Of a stretch of DNA of 64,000 nucleotides, positions 18,296 to 27,832 are shown in pieces. Source of the DNA: Granulosicoccus sp036478565 (GTDB lineage Bacteria; Pseudomonadota; Gammaproteobacteria; Granulosicoccales; Granulosicoccaceae); assembly GCA_965224525.1 (NCBI GenBank), contig OZ245050.1:1674001-1738000 (forward strand), in the 5' to 3' direction. Every line of letters begins with the position of its first letter. Positions within the stretch are counted from its first letter, which is position 1. The notes below the pieces were generated by a model. It saw only the letters and a list, made by a program, of their open reading frames with translations, did no database searches and was not told where the DNA came from. A program made the translations under genes and the position numbers.

Positions 18296-18802
18296 GTGAA
18301 AATGAATCCCATCCCCTTGGGTGCTGGACTTGTGTTTTTCGCTTTATTTGTTGCGGGCTGCGCAACCGTCACAGCGCCGTTCCGTGAGGTCGATGAACGA
18401 TGGGTAGACTACAAATCCTGGACGGTTGTAGAGGAGAGCACAGGCGACCCGACCGGTCGACTGGGCACTGTACACAAAGGGCCTGAGGGATATCGCAAGG
18501 TCTATGTCAATGCGACAGGCAGGGATATGCTGCTGGGCAATGGCCCGTATGATTTTCCAGAAGGCACCGTCATCGTCAAGGAACAGTATTCCAACGAGGC
18601 TGATTGGCAGGCGGGGAGTAAGGCAGCCCATACCATTATGGTGAAAGTTGCCCATACCGGAGAAGCATCAAAAGATAACTGGCGTTGGGCTAACAGTATT
18701 AAAGCCGAAGCAAAGGACGATGCTTTTTGCTGGGGCTGTCACGGCATCAACAAGACTAAAGACTTTACTTTTACCAACGGTGAGTTTCTGGCAACACAAT
18801 AA
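18296..18802 (+). CDS. Cytochrome P460-family c-type haem lipoprotein
   Basis: A 168-residue exported protein. The N-terminal signal ends in the lipobox VAGC (C22). The C-terminal part has the single haem-attachment motif CxxCH ('CWGCHGINKTKD'), and the body ('GYRKVYVN', 'FPEGTVIVKEQY', 'TIMVKVAHTG') fits the P460 fold. Known relatives oxidise hydroxylamine or act as cytochrome c'-beta gas binders. The crosslinking lysine cannot be assigned by eye. Start GTG 18296 has GGAG nine bases upstream. It lies 62 bp after glcB and converges with polB. Confidence 0.85.
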   Translation: MKMNPIPLGAGLVFFALFVAGCATVTAPFREVDERWVDYKSWTVVEESTGDPTGRLGTVHKGPEGYRKVYVNATGRDMLLGNGPYDFPEGTVIVKEQYSNEADWQAGSKAAHTIMVKVAHTGEASKDNWRWANSIKAEAKDDAFCWGCHGINKTKDFTFTNGEFLATQ

Positions 18803-18826
18803 GCATTGGTGGTGAGCTGATCAGCT

Positions 18827-21157
18827 TCAAAATATCGACATCTGTGCATCAGTAATAGCCGCAAAGCTTGTATCAAGAAACTGCAGAATGCCATCCGCTG
18901 CCGGCGCCAGTTGTTTGTCTAGATAGTGTTGATAGTCCAGTGGTGATTCCAGTTGCTGAACGGGTTCCGGGCCATTACGGGTAATGGCGTATTGAATCCA
19001 GCTGCCAGAAGCTGAGTCCAGTTTTCGTGCAGCCTGCACATGAGGAGGTACATTTTTTTGGTAGTCGCTGAGTTTACGTCGTAGCCGTTTGCGGTAGACC
19101 AGTGACGAATCCAGCTCTCCAGCCAAGAGTTGTTCGGCCATGTGACGAACAAATTGTTCATAGGGAAGATCAAGAAATACCCGTCGAAACAGTTCTCTCT
19201 GAAAATTGCGGGCCAGCGGTGTCCAGTCGGTACGAGCGGCCTCCAGACCTTTAACGACAAGTTGTGGTTCGCCATCCGGAACTTTGACAAGCCCGGCGTA
19301 ACGTTTTTTGCTGCCGGTTGGCATACCGCGCACTGTCGGCATCAGAAACCGGCTGTAGTGTGTTTCAAATTCAACTTCAAGGTGCGACTGGATCTGGTAC
19401 TTGTCATGGAGGGCTTTGGACCACCATTCGTTAAGCCCTTGAGTTAAAGTGCGGCCGATTTCTTCAGCGGTATTCAAATCACCATGATCGCCCAACCAGA
19501 CGAACAGCGAATCGGTATCGCCATAAATAACCTGATAACCCGCAAGTTCTATCCAGTCACGTGATTCAGTGATTATTTCATGGCCTCGACGCGTGATACT
19601 GGAAGCAAGTTGAGGATTGAAAAAGCGGCAACCAGTTGAACCAAGCACGCCGTACAGCGAATTCATGATGATTTTTATGGCTTGCGACAAGGGCGCATTG
19701 TCGGTTCGCTTAGCTTCGTCGCGTGCTGACCAGAGTGTCTCTATCAGGGATGGCAGAATCGGTGCGTTGCGTGAAAAACTGGCATCGAGAAATCCGGGCA
19801 CCGGGTTATCCCCTGGTTTGGCAAGTCCGAGTGGATCGATAAAGAACGTACGAATTATGCTGGGGTACAGGCTTTTGAAATCAAATACCAGTACGTTTTC
19901 ATACAAGCCGGGTGCCGAATCCATAACGTAGCCACCAGGGCTCGACTGTGCGTTTTCATGAGCTTGTGTATCCGGGGCGACGCAGCCGCGCCGATGCAAC
20001 AGCGGCAGGTACAGATTATCAAATGCGGCAACGGCACCGCCAAGCCGATCCATTGCAAGGCCCGTCAGGTTTGCACGCTGTACCGCGAATGCAACAAGAT
20101 CAGCCTTGATAAAAATATCATTGACGAGCGTGCAGTCTTTCAGATTGTAGTCAGCTAGCTGAGGTTTGTCATCTTGAAAAAGACGGTTAATTTCACTCAC
20201 CTTGTCCTGAGCTGGCGCAATAAGTTTGCCTTCACCGAGCAGTTCATGGGCAACATTGTCCAGCGAGAAACTCTCGAATGCCCAGAAACCGGCTTTCAAT
20301 AATCCGATGCCGTCGAGTACAGCGCGGCCAGGTACTCTTGCTATCCGCGGTGAGCCAGGATTGCCCGGCTGTAGAACAGCTGCTGCTTCACTACCGCGAC
20401 CGATGCGAAACGGGATGCCGAGCGTGCGGCATTTTTGATCGATGAAGTTCAAATCAAAATTAACCACGCTCCAGCCACAGAGAATGTCCGGGTCGACTGT
20501 ATCCAGCCAGGAAAAAAAACGAATCAATACTGATTTTTCATCGTCACAGTAGTAAAGCGTATAACCGTTCCGTCGTTCTGGTTGGCCTTCGCCAATCATG
20601 AAGACCACTGCCGGGTTTTCAGGCTTAGTAGTTGATGCAGGCCCGTGTGACGGTTGCATACAGGCACCAGCAATAGAGTAAAGCTGCTGACTGCTACCCC
20701 GGGTTTCTATATCAAGGGCCACGGCCGTAAGCGCAGGCGCTACCTCGGCAGTGGTCAGTCGCGGATTGTGCATTGTGCGGACACCATCAATTAGCTCGAT
20801 ATCGCCGTCTGCCTGAAAACCGGCGCGGATAAAGCGCTCCATCAGAAACCGATCCACCGGTTTTATGTCGGATTCAGCCAGCGCTACGCCGGACTGACGA
20901 AAGGTTTGCAGATTGCGCTGACTGTGGAAATACAGGCCGTCTACTGGCGTGTCATCGAGTAAGGTTAGTGTTAGTTTTTGACGCCTTGCGCGGGCAGGCA
21001 GGGTGGCAGGCTGGTTTTGTGCAATAAAACAGATCGCTTCCTGCTCTGAGACAATCACATGCACGGCCCCGTCAGGCGTCGCTCCCCACAGGGATAGCTC
21101 CACGCCAGCGGGCGTATCGCGCCAGCCACGAGTGAGGAGGAATGCCTTGATGCTCAT
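18827..21157 (-). CDS. polB: DNA polymerase II (family B)
   Basis: A 776-residue family B polymerase (E. coli Pol II is 783). The 3'-5' exonuclease motif 'ALDIETRG' is near residue 170, polymerase motif A 'DFKSLYPSII' near 427 and motif C 'YGDTDSLF' near 545. Pol II restarts stalled forks and takes part in translesion synthesis and proofreading. I see no CTG-N10-CAG LexA box upstream of the ATG at 21157, unlike the three mutasome loci, so its control may differ. It is divergent from the membrane-protein genes at 21222. Confidence 0.95.
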   Translation of the reverse strand: MSIKAFLLTRGWRDTPAGVELSLWGATPDGAVHVIVSEQEAICFIAQNQPATLPARARRQKLTLTLLDDTPVDGLYFHSQRNLQTFRQSGVALAESDIKPVDRFLMERFIRAGFQADGDIELIDGVRTMHNPRLTTAEVAPALTAVALDIETRGSSQQLYSIAGACMQPSHGPASTTKPENPAVVFMIGEGQPERRNGYTLYYCDDEKSVLIRFFSWLDTVDPDILCGWSVVNFDLNFIDQKCRTLGIPFRIGRGSEAAAVLQPGNPGSPRIARVPGRAVLDGIGLLKAGFWAFESFSLDNVAHELLGEGKLIAPAQDKVSEINRLFQDDKPQLADYNLKDCTLVNDIFIKADLVAFAVQRANLTGLAMDRLGGAVAAFDNLYLPLLHRRGCVAPDTQAHENAQSSPGGYVMDSAPGLYENVLVFDFKSLYPSIIRTFFIDPLGLAKPGDNPVPGFLDASFSRNAPILPSLIETLWSARDEAKRTDNAPLSQAIKIIMNSLYGVLGSTGCRFFNPQLASSITRRGHEIITESRDWIELAGYQVIYGDTDSLFVWLGDHGDLNTAEEIGRTLTQGLNEWWSKALHDKYQIQSHLEVEFETHYSRFLMPTVRGMPTGSKKRYAGLVKVPDGEPQLVVKGLEAARTDWTPLARNFQRELFRRVFLDLPYEQFVRHMAEQLLAGELDSSLVYRKRLRRKLSDYQKNVPPHVQAARKLDSASGSWIQYAITRNGPEPVQQLESPLDYQHYLDKQLAPAADGILQFLDTSFAAITDAQMSIF

Positions 21158-21236
21158 ATACTCGAATGTTGCACTGCACTAGTTTAAGCGAACGCTCGTG
21201 TACCATGTTATCTGATCAAACGTGCGCCCCTCAACT

Positions 21237-21860
21237 ATGTTGCGATACTTGCCTGGCATTTTTCTGATTCAAGCGGTCACCCTGGCGGTATTCTGGGTCA
21301 ACCTTGACGCCGACCCTACAACTCTGCTGCTACGTGCAGGTGTACCTGCATTGTTGATCGCAACTGTCAGCGCATTGTGGTTCAGCAGTATTGGCAAGGT
21401 TGATGCGGAACGCAGTCAAGCGCGATTGCGACTGGAGCATGCACGTGATCGTGAAAAACTGCAGCTAGATGCCGAGCGCAGTAAAGCCAAAGTACTAAAG
21501 CAGGCACAGCGGGAAAGTATCAAGCAGGAGCGTAAAGTCAGCCGCCGTGCGAATGTGAAAGTCGGTCTGGCATTCATGGGTGTTACTGCTGCTGGTGTGC
21601 TGATGTTGTTGACAGAGTTGTTGACATTGGGCCTTCTCACCATCACCACAGCGGGTGGAGCCATGGGCGGGTATCTGTTGCGTTGGCGTCAAGCGAGTCG
21701 CGCAGATAAAATCTTGCCCGGTACTGGTGAAACAAAGGTCATTGGCGGGTCGTCTCTTATTGTGGATGATTCTTCCAGTGGGAAAGCTATTGATGAGGAT
21801 CAGTCGCTTTCGCGTTTGCCATCGCGTGCAGTACGCTCCTCGGAATCCACCTCTAGCTGA
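21237..21860 (+). CDS. Membrane protein with internal coiled coil, function unknown
   Basis: A protein of 207 residues from ATG 21237, or 212 from GTG 21222. Two hydrophobic spans lie near the N terminus, then a charged stretch rich in Arg, Glu, Lys and Ala (about 55-105, 'ERSQARLRLEHARDREKLQL') that looks like a coiled coil, then two more hydrophobic spans ('VGLAFMGVTAAGVLMLLTEL') and a polar serine-rich tail. I do not recognise the family. The next ORF lies in the same frame after a single TGA and a 30-base gap, and is also a membrane protein, so the pair may form one unit. Confidence 0.6.
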   Translation: MLRYLPGIFLIQAVTLAVFWVNLDADPTTLLLRAGVPALLIATVSALWFSSIGKVDAERSQARLRLEHARDREKLQLDAERSKAKVLKQAQRESIKQERKVSRRANVKVGLAFMGVTAAGVLMLLTELLTLGLLTITTAGGAMGGYLLRWRQASRADKILPGTGETKVIGGSSLIVDDSSSGKAIDEDQSLSRLPSRAVRSSESTSS

Positions 21861-21890
21861 TGTCTTGTTTGGGCAAGCTGTCGAGCATTC

Positions 21891-22790
21891 GTGTTGCTTC
21901 CTTATAATTACTTACAGTCTCATTGGCTTGGTCATCATTCGCTGGCAAAATCGTTCTGGATCAATCTGCTTGCCATTCGAGTATTGGTATTCATTGGTCA
22001 GGAAGCACTGTTGCCCGCAACTGGTCACGATTACTCGGATAAGGTTTTACGAGTCGTTACTCTACTAGTGCTTGTGCACGGCATACTGTTTGTCTGGCAG
22101 ATTGTCGGTGTTGTTCGTTCTGCGGATAGATGGCTGAGTGTCAGAGGCTCTCAGGCCACGGTGTGGGGTGTGCAGTTATCCGTAGTGGTTTTGCTCTGGT
22201 TAAGCGCATCATATGTTTTGCAAGGATGGCAGGCGACGTTAAGCACTGAAACCGGACGTGAGCTAGTTAAGCGAATGGACGAAAAGCGCATAAGTCAGTA
22301 CAGTCTGCTGCTGAACCCTTTGGCAAAACGTTTGGAAATCAATGGTCTTTTAACTCGAGGCATTACCCGCCACGTTACTGAACTTTTGGGAGCTTCGAAT
22401 TCAATTAATCAGGTTGTCCTACACAGTCGTGGTGGTAACATTCATGAAGCTCGCGGACTGGCCAAACTGTTCCGTGACCATAAACTCTCTACTCACGTAG
22501 AAGCAGAGTGCGCATCAGCTTGTACGATTGCCTTTATTGGCGGATCTCCAAGAACGCTTCGGCAAGGCGCCAGACTCGGTTTTCATCAATACCGGGTTGA
22601 TGCTGCCTACGCTGTGCCGGTTGCTGACGCTGAGGCAGAGCAGCTCCGCGATCAGTCACTTTTTATCGATGCCGGTGTCAGTACTGATTTTGTGGAAAAC
22701 ATGTTTCGTCAGCGCGTGCCAGGTATGTGGTGGCCAAAATCTGATGAGCTTCTGCATAGTGCTGTGGTGCATCGGATTACGGGGCGCTGA
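21891..22790 (+). CDS. Membrane protein with ClpP/crotonase-like serine protease domain
   Basis: A 299-residue protein. Residues 1-115 hold about three membrane spans and begin with 'NYLQSHWLGHHSLAKSFW', a motif seen at the start of some bacterial membrane proteins. Residues 140-299 resemble ClpP-like predicted periplasmic proteins (COG3904-like): 'VVLHSRGGNIHEARGLAKL' forms the oxyanion-type loop, S209 in CASACTIAF is the candidate nucleophile and H232 in GFHQY the candidate base. Start GTG 21891 is the first start codon after the in-frame stop of the preceding gene; no strong ribosome site is visible. Substrate and topology are unknown. A membrane-anchored protease is the best inference. 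Confidence 0.65.
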   Translation: MLLPYNYLQSHWLGHHSLAKSFWINLLAIRVLVFIGQEALLPATGHDYSDKVLRVVTLLVLVHGILFVWQIVGVVRSADRWLSVRGSQATVWGVQLSVVVLLWLSASYVLQGWQATLSTETGRELVKRMDEKRISQYSLLLNPLAKRLEINGLLTRGITRHVTELLGASNSINQVVLHSRGGNIHEARGLAKLFRDHKLSTHVEAECASACTIAFIGGSPRTLRQGARLGFHQYRVDAAYAVPVADAEAEQLRDQSLFIDAGVSTDFVENMFRQRVPGMWWPKSDELLHSAVVHRITGR

Positions 22791-22879
22791 CCTTTTTGCG
22801 TTTGATGGCTTGAAAGCAGACACTTGCACAGGCTACAGTGTTGTCTGAGCAGTACAACCAGTATTCATGATGAGGGTCT

Positions 22880-23974
22880 ATGGGTTCCACTAGCGGCGCA
22901 GCTGTGCGCTTTGAGAAGGTTCAGAAGAGCTACGACGGTACCGTTCTTGTGGTCAAGGACCTCAATCTTGATATTGCACCGGGTGAATTTCTTACCATGC
23001 TGGGACCCTCGGGGTCGGGGAAAACGACTTGCCTGATGATGCTGGCAGGTTTTGAACCAGCGACACACGGTGAAATATTCCTGAACAACGAACCCATTAA
23101 TAACGTGCCGCCGTACAAGCGTGGAATAGGCATGGTGTTTCAGAACTATGCCTTGTTTCCTCACATGAGCGTTGCAGAAAACCTGGCTTTTCCACTGCAA
23201 ATTCGCAATATGAGCAAGTCTGAACAGACTCAGAAAGTCAAACATGCCCTGGATATGGTCGAGTTGGGTGCGTTTGGCAATCGTCGGCCGGCGCAACTAT
23301 CAGGTGGACAGCAGCAGCGTGTTGCCGTTGCACGGGCATTGGTGTTTGACCCTGATCTTGTGCTGATGGATGAACCACTGGGTGCACTGGACAAGCAGCT
23401 GCGCGAACAGATGCAGTACGAGATCAAACACATTCATGAAAAACTCGGCGTAACCGTTGTGTATGTCACTCATGATCAGGCAGAAGCGTTGACTATGTCC
23501 GATCGGGTGGCTGTATTTGAAGACGGTGTTATTCAACAATTGTCCAGACCTGATGAACTGTATGAAAGCCCGCAAAATTCGTTTGTCGCACAGTTCATTG
23601 GCGAAAATAACAAGCTTACTGGTACAGTGCTGGCAACCGCCGAAAAACTCTGCAGGGTAGAATTGGCTGATGGCAGCATAGTGCAGGCTGAAGCAATCAA
23701 CATTGCAGGTGTTGGTCAGAAAACGACGATGTCTCTACGGCCAGAACGCGTTGAGTTCGATCCGGAAACGTCAATGGATAATATTCTCAAGGGCACCATA
23801 AAGGAAGTTATTTACTTGGGAGATCATTTGCGGGTTGTCATGTCGGTTGCAGGCAATGAAGAATTCATTGTCAAAGTACGCAATCGAGCAGATCAAAGGA
23901 CCCTGGAAACGGGACGAGTTCACGAAATTGGCTGGTCTGCCACTGATTGCAAGGCTCTGGATGCTGTTGCCTGA
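22880..23974 (+). CDS. Pot-type ABC transporter, ATPase
   Basis: A 364-residue ABC ATPase of the spermidine/putrescine-iron class. Walker A GPSGSGKTT is at 42-50, then 'MVFQNYALFPHMSV' (Q loop), the signature LSGGQQQR, 'LMDEPLGALD' (Walker B) and a C-terminal TOBE domain (about 280-360). First gene of a four-gene operon: ATPase, binding protein, permease, permease. The transported compound is not shown by this subunit. The adjacent creatinase makes a guanidino or polyamine-like substrate possible (inference). Confidence 0.9.
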   Translation: MGSTSGAAVRFEKVQKSYDGTVLVVKDLNLDIAPGEFLTMLGPSGSGKTTCLMMLAGFEPATHGEIFLNNEPINNVPPYKRGIGMVFQNYALFPHMSVAENLAFPLQIRNMSKSEQTQKVKHALDMVELGAFGNRRPAQLSGGQQQRVAVARALVFDPDLVLMDEPLGALDKQLREQMQYEIKHIHEKLGVTVVYVTHDQAEALTMSDRVAVFEDGVIQQLSRPDELYESPQNSFVAQFIGENNKLTGTVLATAEKLCRVELADGSIVQAEAINIAGVGQKTTMSLRPERVEFDPETSMDNILKGTIKEVIYLGDHLRVVMSVAGNEEFIVKVRNRADQRTLETGRVHEIGWSATDCKALDAVA

Positions 23975-24059
23975 CAGTTTCCTGGGTGTGAGTCCGGGCG
24001 TGCGGTATGATGATATCAACCAGCTTGCTGGCCTGAAAATTACCTTGAGAGAGAAAAGT

Positions 24060-25196
24060 ATGAAAATGAAACCTACTCTGGTGTCGGCATCGGTTGCCGC
24101 ACTGATGCTTGGCAGCGGCATGTCCGTGCTGGCAGAGGAGCTGCCTGCCTGCGAAGGTTGTGCTGATGAAATGACCATTGTTTCGTGGGGTGGTGCTTAC
24201 TCCAAGTCACAGTTAAACGCATACCACACACCTTATACCGAGGCGACGGGTGTAGAGATTATCAACGATGAATCATCGGCTGAAGCGGTGGCCAAAATGC
24301 GCGCTATGAACGAAGCCAAGAACGTCACCTGGGATGTTGTCGACGTGGTTGCCGCCGATGCCATACGCCTGTGTGATGAAGGCCTGGCCATGGAAATTGA
24401 TCCTGAAACGCAGCTTGCCGCAGCACCTGACGGCACGTCGGCTGCAGAGGATTTTGGCGATCTGCTGGTTTCGGAATGCTTCATTCCACAAATCGTTTAT
24501 TCCACAACATTTGGATATCGTACCGATGTCGCTGAGTGGAATGATGCGGTTCCTGAAGATATTTGCGCCGTGTTTGATACAGAGAAATTTCCGGGTAAAC
24601 GAGCACTCGAAAAGCGACCAATCAATAATATGGAATGGGCGTTGATGTGTGATGGCGTAGCCACTGATGATATCTATGACGTTATGTCAACTGACGAGGG
24701 CGTCGAGCAAGCACTTTCCAAACTCGCCACCATCAAGGACGACACCATCTGGTGGTCAGCCGGTGCCGAAACGCCACAATTGCTGGCCGATGGCGAAGCG
24801 GTTATTGGTTCAACCTACAATGGTCGTCTGTTCTCGGTAATCGAAGAACAGAAGCAACCAGTCGCTATGCTATGGGATGCGCAGGTTTTTGACATCGATG
24901 GTTGGGTTATTCCAGCAGGTCTAAGCCCTGAACGCCAGGCACGAGCGCTGCACTACATCATGTTCGCAACAGACACGCAGAGGCTGGCAGACCAGGCGAA
25001 GTACATCTCTTATGGTCCTGCACGAAAGTCTTCTGCTCCTCTGGTTGGTAAACACGTAGATTTGGGCATTGAAATGGCACCGCATATGCCAACTGATCCG
25101 AATAATGCAACAAACACGTTCTTGTATAACTACGAGTGGTGGGCAGACAATCGTGATGATCTGGATGAAAAATTTCAGGCATGGTTAGCTAACTAG
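24060..25196 (+). CDS. Pot-type ABC transporter, periplasmic binding protein
   Basis: A 378-residue PotD/PotF-like binding protein. Start ATG 24060 has GAGAGAG upstream; residues 1-25 are a signal peptide (cleavage after VLA). The mature N terminus contains 'MTIVSWGGAYSKSQLNAYHTPY', as a PotD-like first strand and helix (here MTIVSWGGAYSKSQ), and four cysteines including CEGC. Ligand-site residues cannot be assigned by eye, so polyamine, opine or creatine-like substrates all remain possible. An intercistronic hairpin follows the stop codon. Confidence 0.88.
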   Translation: MKMKPTLVSASVAALMLGSGMSVLAEELPACEGCADEMTIVSWGGAYSKSQLNAYHTPYTEATGVEIINDESSAEAVAKMRAMNEAKNVTWDVVDVVAADAIRLCDEGLAMEIDPETQLAAAPDGTSAAEDFGDLLVSECFIPQIVYSTTFGYRTDVAEWNDAVPEDICAVFDTEKFPGKRALEKRPINNMEWALMCDGVATDDIYDVMSTDEGVEQALSKLATIKDDTIWWSAGAETPQLLADGEAVIGSTYNGRLFSVIEEQKQPVAMLWDAQVFDIDGWVIPAGLSPERQARALHYIMFATDTQRLADQAKYISYGPARKSSAPLVGKHVDLGIEMAPHMPTDPNNATNTFLYNYEWWADNRDDLDEKFQAWLAN

Positions 25197-25204
25197 CCAA
25201 TGAG

Positions 25205-25241
25205 CTTGCGCACCGATGACGATAAGGTCACGGTGCGCAAG
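25205..25241 (+). other. Intercistronic hairpin after the binding-protein gene
   Basis: A perfect 11-bp inverted repeat: CTTGCGCACCG (25205-25215) and CGGTGCGCAAG (25231-25241) with a 15-base loop. No run of T follows, so it is more likely an mRNA stabiliser or processing site, as after malE-type genes, than a strong terminator. It would raise binding-protein mRNA relative to the permeases. Confidence 0.75.
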
Positions 25242-25327
25242 CCCGTATTATTTAAAGATACCAACTCTCTGCGGAGGCCACCCTTTGCTTCCTGTGCCAC
25301 AGCAACTATTCTGGCTGAAACAGTAAC

Positions 25328-26950
25328 ATGAGCGAACATGTTGATGCGGTAGTAATGCAGACTGACGGCCGGCACCCGGAAGCGGAATTAACTACGCATG
25401 ATGGCCAACCGCTTAAAAGGAGTCTAGCCAAAGCACTGCGTCGAGAGAAATTACGTGCGCTGTTACTCATTGCGCCATTGCTGGTTTCTGTACTGTTGTC
25501 ATTCATTTTTCCTATTGCTGACATGCTGTTTCGCTCCGTCGAAAACCGCATTGTTGAGAACACCTTGCCCGGTACTGTTGCAGCACTGCACCGATGGGAT
25601 TCGGGGTCCGACGAATTACCCGATGAGTCTGTTTATGCAGCTTTAGCTGATGATCTGATGCGGGCACAGGAAGAAAAATCCCACACCCGCCTTGGTAGCC
25701 GTCTGAACTACGACCAACCTGGTCTATCCAGTGTCTTCCGAAAGTCTGGTCGCAAACTTAAAAAAATGCAGAACACGGCTCATTTTGATGCCTTTGTAGC
25801 TGCAAATTCTGACTGGGCAGATCCGTCAGCCTGGCAAAACCTGCGCCAGAGTGCTGCATGGCCGGTGCACTTCCCGAGATCTACTGTGGCCTGGACAAAC
25901 TGGCAACGATATGTAGCCAGTGAAGAAGGGCCGGATGCAGACCCGGAAACCCTGCTTCCTTACGGATTTACCTATTCGGCACTCTTCTATGATGTGCAAT
26001 CGATGCCGCCTGCAGAGTTGGAAAAACTACTTACAAATGGCAATCCCGAACTGGTTTCGCTGTTCAGCGGTTTGTCAGAGCAGCTTGAATCAGTTGTGTC
26101 CGATGACTACAAGGCCCAGTTCATTGAAATAAACAAAGGTTGGGGCAAACTGCGTAACTGGCAGGCTATCAAACGATTGAGTCCACGCTATACGGACAGC
26201 TACTTCCTGGCATCGGTCGATGCCAGACGTACCGATGAAGGCATTGAGCGAAAACCTGAAAAACAGCAGATATATCTTTTGCTGTTTGCAAGGACGCTTT
26301 TCATGAGCATGCTGATTACATTTAGTTGTATTGTGCTGGGCTATCCAGTTGCCTATTTGCTGGCAAACCTGTCCACCCGTACGTCCAATCTCTTGATGAT
26401 ACTCGTCCTATTGCCATTCTGGACCTCGCTACTGGTACGAACCAGTGCTTGGAAAGTATTGCTACAGCAACAGGGTGTAATCAATGATTTACTGGTATGG
26501 CTAGGTTTTATCAGCAATTCGGGCCGACTGGTCATGATTAATAATATGACCGGTACTGTTATTGCTATGACACATATATTGCTGCCTTTCATGATATTGC
26601 CGCTGTTCTCAGTCATGAAAACCATATCGCCCAGTTATGTTCGCGCTGCCAAGTCCATGGGTGCAACCGACTGGACAGCGTTTCGACAGGTGTATTTCCC
26701 CAATACCATTCCGGGTATTGGTGCGGGGTCCATACTGGTATTCATTTTATCCATCGGCTACTACATAACGCCCGAACTTGTTGGCGGTACATCGGGTGTC
26801 TTTATCTCTAACCGAATTGCGTATCACATCTCCTCGTCATTGAACTGGGGCTTGGCGGCAGCGCTGGGTTCCATACTGTTGGTTGCAGTTCTGGCGCTTT
26901 ACTGGACTTACGACCGTATTGTCGGAATTGACAACGTAAAACTGGGTTGA
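25328..26950 (+). CDS. Pot-type ABC transporter permease with large periplasmic insertion
   Basis: A 540-residue PotB-like permease, well above the usual 280-420. The first membrane span is at about residues 42-65. A long polar segment (about 66-312), presumably periplasmic, follows before the next span ('YLLLFARTLFMSMLITFSCI'). The remaining spans and the EAA loop ('YVRAAKSMGATDWTAFRQVYFP') are standard. The insertion could make extra contact with the binding protein. Start ATG 25328. The stop overlaps a possible TTG start of the next permease. Confidence 0.9.
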   Translation: MSEHVDAVVMQTDGRHPEAELTTHDGQPLKRSLAKALRREKLRALLLIAPLLVSVLLSFIFPIADMLFRSVENRIVENTLPGTVAALHRWDSGSDELPDESVYAALADDLMRAQEEKSHTRLGSRLNYDQPGLSSVFRKSGRKLKKMQNTAHFDAFVAANSDWADPSAWQNLRQSAAWPVHFPRSTVAWTNWQRYVASEEGPDADPETLLPYGFTYSALFYDVQSMPPAELEKLLTNGNPELVSLFSGLSEQLESVVSDDYKAQFIEINKGWGKLRNWQAIKRLSPRYTDSYFLASVDARRTDEGIERKPEKQQIYLLLFARTLFMSMLITFSCIVLGYPVAYLLANLSTRTSNLLMILVLLPFWTSLLVRTSAWKVLLQQQGVINDLLVWLGFISNSGRLVMINNMTGTVIAMTHILLPFMILPLFSVMKTISPSYVRAAKSMGATDWTAFRQVYFPNTIPGIGAGSILVFILSIGYYITPELVGGTSGVFISNRIAYHISSSLNWGLAAALGSILLVAVLALYWTYDRIVGIDNVKLG

Positions 26951-27816
26951 CACAGCTTATGCGTGAACTTCCACCCTATGCAAGCTCTGGCCAGAAAGTC
27001 TGGTTCTATACATTTCGTTATGTGATTTGCGGAGGGATATTCTTCTTTCTTATCGCGCCAATCATCACGATTATTCCCTTGTCGTTCAACTCGCAAGACT
27101 TTTTTACCTTTACCAAAGAAATGCTGGCACTACAGCCGGAGGGCTATTCCCTTAAGCACTACAGAGATTTCTTTACTAATTCCAGCTGGCAAAACGCGTT
27201 ACGTAATTCTTTCATGATCGCGCCAGCAGCCACGTTATTGGCTACAACATTCGGTACATTGGCTGCCATCGGGCTGTCGCAAAGCCATGTGCCATTCCGA
27301 CGTGCCATCATGGCTATTTTGATTTCACCAATGATCGTACCGCTGATTATTTCGGCTGCAGGTATGTATTTTTTCTATTCAAGGATGGGCTTACAAGGTA
27401 CCTTTCTGGGCGTTGTACTTGCACATGCCGTGCTGGGAACACCCTTTGTCATCATCACGGTTACGGCCACATTGGTTGGTTTCGATCAGTCACTGACACG
27501 AGCAGCGGCCAACCTTGGTGCCAATCCGGTAACCACATTTTTCCGCGTGCAGATGCCGTTGATTATTCCGGGGGTAGTGTCAGGCGCTTTGTTTGCATTT
27601 ATCACTTCATTCGATGAAGTGGTGGTTGTTCTGTTTCTTGGCTCGGCGGGCCAGAAAACAATTCCCTGGCAAATGTTCATCGGCTTGAGAGAGCAAATAT
27701 CACCCACGATACTGGCTGTCGCTACGCTGATGGTGGCAATTTCCATCGTCCTATTGAGCGTGCTTGAAATGTTGCGTCGACGTTCCGAAAAGCTGCGTGG
27801 ATTGACACCCGATTAG
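26947..27816 (+). CDS. Pot-type ABC transporter, second permease (PotC-like)
   Basis: A 289-residue inner-membrane permease with six hydrophobic spans and the EAA loop 'TRAAANLGANPVTTFFRVQMP'. It may start at TTG 26947, overlapping the stop of the first permease (TTGA), or at ATG 26959; neither has a clear ribosome site, consistent with translational coupling. Last gene of the transporter operon. It converges with the creatinase gene, with only 16 bp between the stops. Confidence 0.9.
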   Translation: MTQLMRELPPYASSGQKVWFYTFRYVICGGIFFFLIAPIITIIPLSFNSQDFFTFTKEMLALQPEGYSLKHYRDFFTNSSWQNALRNSFMIAPAATLLATTFGTLAAIGLSQSHVPFRRAIMAILISPMIVPLIISAAGMYFFYSRMGLQGTFLGVVLAHAVLGTPFVIITVTATLVGFDQSLTRAAANLGANPVTTFFRVQMPLIIPGVVSGALFAFITSFDEVVVVLFLGSAGQKTIPWQMFIGLREQISPTILAVATLMVAISIVLLSVLEMLRRRSEKLRGLTPD

Positions 27817-27832
27817 TGTGTGTACACCACAG

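Noticed and set aside
21158..21221. LexA box upstream of polB
   Set aside because: No CTG-N10-CAG word is present in the gap, although Pol II is SOS-induced in E. coli.
21858..21860. Stop-codon readthrough or selenocysteine joining the two membrane-protein ORFs
   Set aside because: No hairpin or SECIS-like structure follows the TGA, and the second ORF has its own GTG and a typical N terminus; two genes in the same frame is simpler.
25205..25241. Rho-independent terminator
   Set aside because: The stem is strong but is followed by CCCGTATTATTTA rather than a T run, and the operon clearly continues with the permeases.
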